A DNA stretch of 64,000 nucleotides from Mesorhizobium sp. SOD10 (GTDB taxonomy: Bacteria > Pseudomonadota > Alphaproteobacteria > Rhizobiales > Rhizobiaceae). The stretch is taken from NCBI GenBank assembly GCA_000824805.1, contig CCNA01000023.1:116049-180048 (forward strand). Reading direction: 5' to 3'. The position numbers were made by a program, and so were the translations under genes. This document shows, one piece after another, positions 60,169-64,000 of the stretch; the first letter of the stretch is position 1; the number at the start of each line of letters is the position of its first letter. Under the pieces are notes generated by a model, which had not been told where the DNA came from, searched no databases, and saw only the letters and a program-made list of their open reading frames with translations.

Positions 60169-60430
60169 GTGAAATCGGCGCAAACGCCGGGGATTGGCGG
60201 AGCCGCCCTGACCTCGTCATCCACGGACGGAGCAAGGAGCGAAGCGATGCGCGCAGACCCGAGGATCCATGCCGTGACCTATGAGCGCTGTTGCGGTGCA
60301 GAATTCTGCTCCGCTGCGCTCTTTGATCAGGGCCACGGCATGGATTCCAGGGTCTCCGCGACGCCGCTTCGCGGCTGCTCCGCGCTGGAATGACGACGTT
60401 CGGGCGGCTCCGCCAATCGCCAAGGCATGT
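60169..60430. repeat. Nested palindromic dispersed repeat, copy D (nearly complete)
   Basis: Begins GTGAAATCGGCGCAAACGCC like copy B and ends GGCTCCGCCAATCGCCAAGGC. Mirror blocks include GATCCATGCCGTGACC against GGCCACGGCATGGATTCC and CGTCATCCACGGACGGAGCA against CTGCTCCGCGCTGGAATGACG, around GCAGAATTCTGC. It lies between msrA and the PLD-like gene. Confidence 0.85.
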
Positions 60431-60497
60431 CACCTGCCGACCCAGATACACCTGCCGCTCGAGATTCCCCTGCATCAGGAAACCGGCCCGGCCTTCC

Positions 60498-61241
60498 TCA
60501 GCTCTTGCTGGAGGCCAGCACCAGCACCGGCTTCTCGCTGTAGAGCTTGGGGAACAGCGCCTTCAGATTCTCGATCTTGGGCAGGTCGTTGTAGACGATA
60601 TAGGGATAGGTCGGGTTCAGCGTCAGAAAGTCCTGATGGTAATCCTCGGCCGGGTAGAAGGTCTTGCCGGTTTCGAGCGTGGTGACGATCGGCTTCGGAA
60701 ACACCTTTGCCTTGTCGAGCTGGGCAATGTAGCTCTCGGCGATCTTCTTCTGCTCGTCATTCTCGGCGAAGATCGTCGAGCGATACTGGGTGCCCCGGTC
60801 CGGCCCCTGGTAGTTGAGCTGCGTCGGATTGTGCGCGACCGAGAAATAGACCTGCAGGAGCTGGCCATAGGTGACCTTCGACGCATCGTAGGTGATCTCG
60901 ACGGATTCGGCGTGGCCCGTGCGGCCGGTGCCGACGACTTCATAGACGGCGTTCTCGGCGCTGCCGCCGGTATAGCCGGACACTGCCTTGCTGACGCCCT
61001 TGACGTGCTGGAACACGCCCTGCACGCCCCAGAAGCAGCCGCCGGCGAAGATCGCCTTCTCGGTTCCGCTCGCCGCCTTCTCGTCCAAAGCCGGGGGCGG
61101 GATCACCACCGCGTCCTCGGCCGAGCGCGCCGGGCTCTGCCAGAAGACGGCCGCGACGACCGCCGCAAGCCCGAGCGCTGCAACCGCGCCACGCACGAAA
61201 AATGGCGATCGCCGCGCGGCCTTTGTCTTTATGCCGTTCAT
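60498..61241 (-). CDS. msrA: Exported or membrane-anchored peptide-methionine (S)-S-oxide reductase
   Basis: A 247-residue MsrA reducing methionine-S-sulphoxide. A basic N-terminus and hydrophobic helix (about 14-34) export or anchor it, ending near ARSAED. The catalytic Cys69 is in GGCFWG, and the conserved SGYTGG, YEVVGTGRTGHAESVEI and YHQDFL segments follow. AAGGAG precedes ATG 61241. The exported MsrB at 16587 handles the other stereoisomer. The electron donor in the periplasm is not encoded nearby. Confidence 0.94.
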   Translation of the reverse strand: MNGIKTKAARRSPFFVRGAVAALGLAAVVAAVFWQSPARSAEDAVVIPPPALDEKAASGTEKAIFAGGCFWGVQGVFQHVKGVSKAVSGYTGGSAENAVYEVVGTGRTGHAESVEITYDASKVTYGQLLQVYFSVAHNPTQLNYQGPDRGTQYRSTIFAENDEQKKIAESYIAQLDKAKVFPKPIVTTLETGKTFYPAEDYHQDFLTLNPTYPYIVYNDLPKIENLKALFPKLYSEKPVLVLASSKS

Positions 61242-61336
61242 GTCTGATCTCCTTGCTGTTGTCTCAGTATATACGAAGGAAGCCGCCATGGGATTCTCAC
61301 GTTGACGTGCGGCGGCGTGTAACCGCCAGCGGCGCT

Positions 61337-61388
61337 CCCCCTCTCCGTCTCGGCTGGATCGGCGCGCAGCGCCGAGACGGAGAGGGGG
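61337..61388. terminator. Large GC-rich hairpin, possible terminator
   Basis: CCCCCTCTCCGTCTCGGC (61337-61354) and GCCGAGACGGAGAGGGGG (61371-61388) form an 18-bp perfect stem with a 16-nt loop. It lies downstream of the MKPADA-repeat gene on the minus strand. It lacks a T tract and may be a member of the CCCCTCTCC dispersed family used as a transcript end. Confidence 0.6.
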
Positions 61389-61448
61389 CTGCGCCGCCCC
61401 ATGCGATTGCCTCGTCGGCCGGCGACGCGAGCGGATCGCAACCTCACC

Positions 61449-61703
61449 TCACTGAGCGGTGGTGTCCGCAGGCTTCATGGCATCCGTTGTTGAGGGCTTC
61501 ATCGCATCGGCCGGTTTCATCGCGTCCGTCGCCGGCTTCATGGCATCGGCGGGTTTCATCGCATCGGCCGGCTTCATGGCGTCGGTCGCCATCGCGTTGG
61601 CGGGCTTCATCGCGCTGGTCGCGTCATCGGCGCGGGCGCCGGCGACGAAGACCGAAGCGGAAAGCGCGAAGGCCAGCGCAGGCAGCGTGAGGAATTTGGT
61701 CAT
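61449..61703 (-). CDS. Secreted MKPADA-repeat protein (MXKDX-like)
   Basis: An 84-residue protein with a Sec signal peptide (about 1-25, ending AGARA). The mature part is almost only repeats of DAMKPA with small variants (eight MKP units), resembling the short 'pentapeptide MXKDX' exported repeat proteins. It is rich in Met, Lys, Asp and Pro and has no Cys. Function is unknown; metal or oxidant binding through methionines is conceivable. Neighbouring MsrA genes suggest, but do not prove, a methionine-oxidation role. Confidence 0.75.
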   Translation of the reverse strand: MTKFLTLPALAFALSASVFVAGARADDATSAMKPANAMATDAMKPADAMKPADAMKPATDAMKPADAMKPSTTDAMKPADTTAQ

Positions 61704-61793
61704 GGGTCGTGCTCCTTGGGTTATGGCGCGCGCAGATGCGGGCCTGGTGAAGCGTTGCCGCCTTCATGCGGCCCCGCGCGAAGGGAAGGAAAA

Positions 61794-62480
61794 TCAGTTG
61801 GCGGCGGCGGCGAGGATCGGCCCGCCCCCTGGCGTTTGCACCAGCACCGCGGTGCTCAAGCCGCCGGTCGCCGCCGGCAGCGGCAGCGTGGTCGCCTCGC
61901 CGTTCCAGCGGCCGAGCTTTGTCAGCGCATGCACGACATTGGCATGCGGCAGCGTGCGGCCGGTGTTCTCGCCGCGCGCCACCGGCACCTCGACGACGCC
62001 TCTCTTGTAGCGCACCAGCCAGATGTCGGCGCCGCCGCCGGGCGCCTTGCCGGCGCCGATGCTGACCTTGCCTTGGCCGAGCGAAAGCTCCGGACCCTGC
62101 GTGCGGCCGCCTTTAGCGATCAGGCCCTGGATCTCGCCCGGCGCCGCCCCTACGCCGTCGCTTCTGCCGTTCACAACCACCTGCGGCGTGAACGGCCCGT
62201 CATGGCCGAGCGACGGCTCGTAGGTCACCTGACGGTCGGTGAATTCCTTGCGGCCGAACGTGTCCCTCCAGCCGAGATAGTCCCAATAGGTGACGTTGAA
62301 GGACAGCGCCAGCACGCCCGGCTGGTCCTTGACCTTGATCAGATTGGCGTTGGCCGGCGGGCAGGACGAGCAGCCCTGGCTGGTGAACAGCTCGACCACG
62401 GTCAGCGGCTCAGCGGAAGCGGCGCCGAGCGTGGCGGCAAGCATCGCGCCGGCGAGCAGGCTTGTCTTCAATCCGGTCAT
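61794..62480 (-). CDS. DUF1223 exported thioredoxin-like protein
   Basis: A 228-residue protein with a Sec signal peptide (about 1-23) and the DUF1223 pattern VVELFTSQGCSSCPPANANL, a CxxC at Cys37 and Cys40 in a thioredoxin-like fold. NVTYWDYLGWRDTF and TPQVVVNGR follow, typical of the family. It is probably a periplasmic disulphide or redox protein; the partner is unknown. ATG 62480 begins the signal peptide; the frame runs to 62660 through repeat DNA. Confidence 0.85.
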   Translation of the reverse strand: MTGLKTSLLAGAMLAATLGAASAEPLTVVELFTSQGCSSCPPANANLIKVKDQPGVLALSFNVTYWDYLGWRDTFGRKEFTDRQVTYEPSLGHDGPFTPQVVVNGRSDGVGAAPGEIQGLIAKGGRTQGPELSLGQGKVSIGAGKAPGGGADIWLVRYKRGVVEVPVARGENTGRTLPHANVVHALTKLGRWNGEATTLPLPAATGGLSTAVLVQTPGGGPILAAAAN

Positions 62481-62606
62481 GGGAAGCAATCTCCGTAGCG
62501 GGTCATGCTCCGATTTCGGCGGGGTGGAGGAGTTCGTTACAGCTTCACCGGTTTGTGATGTGGGTGGCTTGCTGTTCGGAGATTGGCGAAAGCGGCCGCG
62601 ACGTCC

Positions 62607-62670
62607 GATCTCCCCCCTCGTGGGGGAGATCGGCAGCGGCGGCGCCGCGCGTCTTCCCACAAGGGGGAAG
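62607..62670. repeat. Paired palindromes after the TadG-like gene
   Basis: GATCTCCCCC (62607-62616) with GGGGGAGATC (62622-62631), then CTTCCC-ACAA-GGGGGAAG-like stem near 62653-62670. This is the rhizobial C/G-run family. It lies 12 bp beyond the TadG-like stop and may terminate it. Confidence 0.65.
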
Positions 62671-62681
62671 GAGAGGCGCCA

Positions 62682-63782
62682 TCACTGCGTCAGCACGGTC
62701 TCCGACGGGCGCTGGTTGTAGTCGCATTTGCCTTGCACGGTGTAGAAGAAGTCGGCGTTGGAGACCGGGGCCGGCACCGCGTTGCCGCCGTCCTCCCAGG
62801 CCTGGTAGCCGGTCTGGCCGCAGGGCACGGCGGTGAAGATGTCGACCTTCTGCCCGGTCGCCACTTCGGTCAAGTTGGTCGGGCTGTTGCCGATATAGAG
62901 CCGGTTCGACGTGGTCGGATCGTTGGACTTGAGCACCTTCGGACTGCCCGACGGCACGTCCATTTCGAGATAGAGCTGGTCCATCTGGCTGACGTCGATC
63001 ACCGCGCCCGAACCGTTGGCCGGATAGAACGTATCGACGCAATAATAGCTCGTGCCGTAATTGTCGGTCTGGATGACCGTGCCGGCGGGCACGGAGTTCT
63101 GCAGGCTCTTCAGCGTCCCGGTGGTGCAGACCTGTTTCTGCACCATCGTCGAGGTCGACCCGTTTATAGTGTTCACGACCGTGGTGCCGTAGCCTTTCGG
63201 ATCGCCATAGCCATTATAGGTGTAGCCGATCGTCATCAGCTTCTGAGGGGAGGTCTGGCCGAATTTGGTGCCCCACAGCGTCATGGTCTTTGCCCAGTAG
63301 CCGGACACCTTCGTCACCCTGAAGGTGGTCTGCACCAGCGCCGGCGTCTTGCGCACCGAGGAGCGGACGCCGACCGGCACCGTGTTGATGCGGACAACCT
63401 GCATGAAACTGGTGGGCATCGGGTAGCTTGCCGTGGCGGTGAAGGTCGCGGTGCCGGTCGCATCGACATTGACGCCGGTGAGCGTCGCCGTACCCTGGCC
63501 GCTATTGGCGGCATAGGCCTGCTGCAGCGCCGTCTGCCGGTCGGAGAAGCTCGTCGTGGTGGGCAGCGTGGTGACCGCGATGATCGCGGCATCGAGCGCG
63601 TTCTGCATGTCGCTGCGGGTCGTCACCGCAGAGGTGTAGTCGACCGAAAAGCCGACCGCCGCCACCAGCGGGATCGTCAGGAGCGCCATCATCGGCATCA
63701 TCGAGCCGTCGCGGCGGGCGAGAAATTGCCTCATCGCCCCGGCCACCGCGGCCGGGCTGAACTTACGGGCAGAGCGGGACAT
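62682..63782 (-). CDS. TadE/TadG-like pilus assembly protein
   Basis: A 366-residue protein with a basic N-terminus and one membrane helix after RRDGSMM (MMALLTIPLVAAVGFSVDYTSA, about 28-50), the TadG pattern for Flp/tight-adherence pilus assembly. The periplasmic remainder is Thr/Ser-rich, with DMQNALDAAIIAVTTL as the coiled start and four late cysteines. No tad operon (cpaABC, flp) is visible here, so it is an isolated member or the edge of one. A von Willebrand A domain is not evident. Confidence 0.8.
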   Translation of the reverse strand: MSRSARKFSPAAVAGAMRQFLARRDGSMMPMMALLTIPLVAAVGFSVDYTSAVTTRSDMQNALDAAIIAVTTLPTTTSFSDRQTALQQAYAANSGQGTATLTGVNVDATGTATFTATASYPMPTSFMQVVRINTVPVGVRSSVRKTPALVQTTFRVTKVSGYWAKTMTLWGTKFGQTSPQKLMTIGYTYNGYGDPKGYGTTVVNTINGSTSTMVQKQVCTTGTLKSLQNSVPAGTVIQTDNYGTSYYCVDTFYPANGSGAVIDVSQMDQLYLEMDVPSGSPKVLKSNDPTTSNRLYIGNSPTNLTEVATGQKVDIFTAVPCGQTGYQAWEDGGNAVPAPVSNADFFYTVQGKCDYNQRPSETVLTQ

Positions 63783-63915
63783 TTCAGGGTCTTCGTCGTC
63801 TCAGGCAGCAAGCCGGTTTACCATCCGGGCGCGGAGCATGCGCGAGAGCGGTGCATGAATGCTTAAGCGGGTTTGAATATTTCGTGAGCGGGATGTGATG
63901 GGGCGCGGCGCCTCC

Positions 63916-63965
63916 CCTTCCGCCCTTGTGGGGGAAGGCGGCCGCGCAGCGGTCGGATGAGGGGT
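63916..63965. repeat. Palindromic element with TCGGATGAGG tail at the window end
   Basis: CCTTCCGCCC-TTGT-GGGGGAAGG (63916-63938) is followed by GCGGTCGGATGAGGGG, as after the stem at 46667. It lies in the gene-free last 218 bp, upstream of the TadG-like gene; no other feature is seen there. Confidence 0.7.
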
Positions 63966-64000
63966 GCTCCAGGGAATGCCGACGTCTCACTCCGCTGGAG

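Noticed and set aside
61449..61703. The repeats in this gene as a CRISPR array
   Set aside because: Units are about 15-18 bp, in frame, and code for MKPADA; there are no spacers and no cas genes.

Overview
The window is high-GC chromosomal DNA from an alphaproteobacterium of the order Hyphomicrobiales, most likely Mesorhizobium or a close relative. This rests on gene content and order (rpmH-rnpA-yidC, engB, argB, dapD, dapE, truA, def-fmt), on rhizobial-style export, Tat and stress genes, and on several families of extragenic palindromic repeats typical of rhizobia. I see no rRNA, insertion sequence, prophage, plasmid origin or CRISPR array. About 70 genes lie on both strands in short operons. 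Two genes look broken: an EamA transporter and an XRE regulator.

Layout. 1-4.4 kb: tRNA-Arg, a membrane histidine kinase and rpmH-rnpA-yidC behind a strong sigma-70 promoter. 4.7-16.5 kb: two EmrAB-type efflux modules, one with a MarR regulator and one with a divergent TetR gene and two matching operators; between them lie a CatB-like acetyltransferase, engB and an FtsK-type translocase without a membrane domain. 16.5-19.4 kb: exported MsrB and an ECF sigma factor/RskA anti-sigma pair next to a fasciclin-domain protein with a candidate ECF promoter. 19.5-31.4 kb: amidase, argB, a BchE-like B12/radical-SAM protein, a divergent Lrp/phenylalanine hydroxylase pair, a GMC oxidoreductase with a tiny Tat partner, a diguanylate cyclase, a HAD phosphatase, a LOG-family protein and dapD. 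31.4-41.4 kb: membrane proteins, ketopantoate reductase-like protein, dapE, truA, GNAT-fmt-def, rmuC and a threonine dehydratase-like enzyme. 41.4-46.7 kb: a cecR-ybhG-ybhF-ybhS-like export operon with four-base overlaps throughout and a perfect palindrome over its promoter, then a coupled CYTH-CHAD pair. 46.7-64 kb: XRE regulator and beta-propeller, the two broken genes, PAP2 phosphatase with an SMR-like small membrane protein, PhoX behind a Pho box, GNAT/MarR, a stand-alone DUF2156 protein, an ABC-2 exporter, a two-HKD phospholipase D-like protein in AT-richer surroundings, exported MsrA, an MKPADA-repeat protein, DUF1223 and a TadG-like pilus protein.

How it fits together. Housekeeping functions (translation, membrane insertion, lysine/arginine synthesis, peptide deformylation) alternate with envelope and stress functions. 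Three export systems each carry their own local repressor. Oxidised-methionine repair of exported proteins is covered by separate MsrA and MsrB genes. The DNA between genes is rich in repeats: four copies of a roughly 230-270 bp nested palindrome (A-D) and copies of at least three shorter palindromic families, some of which supply a ribosome-binding site, a stop-codon context or a gene's 3' end.

No classical defence or secretion island is present. The best leads are the nested palindrome family, the SigK-RskA-fasciclin module with its candidate promoter, the triple GCCTTAAC motif in front of dapD, and the palindrome-covered, possibly leaderless cecR promoter.
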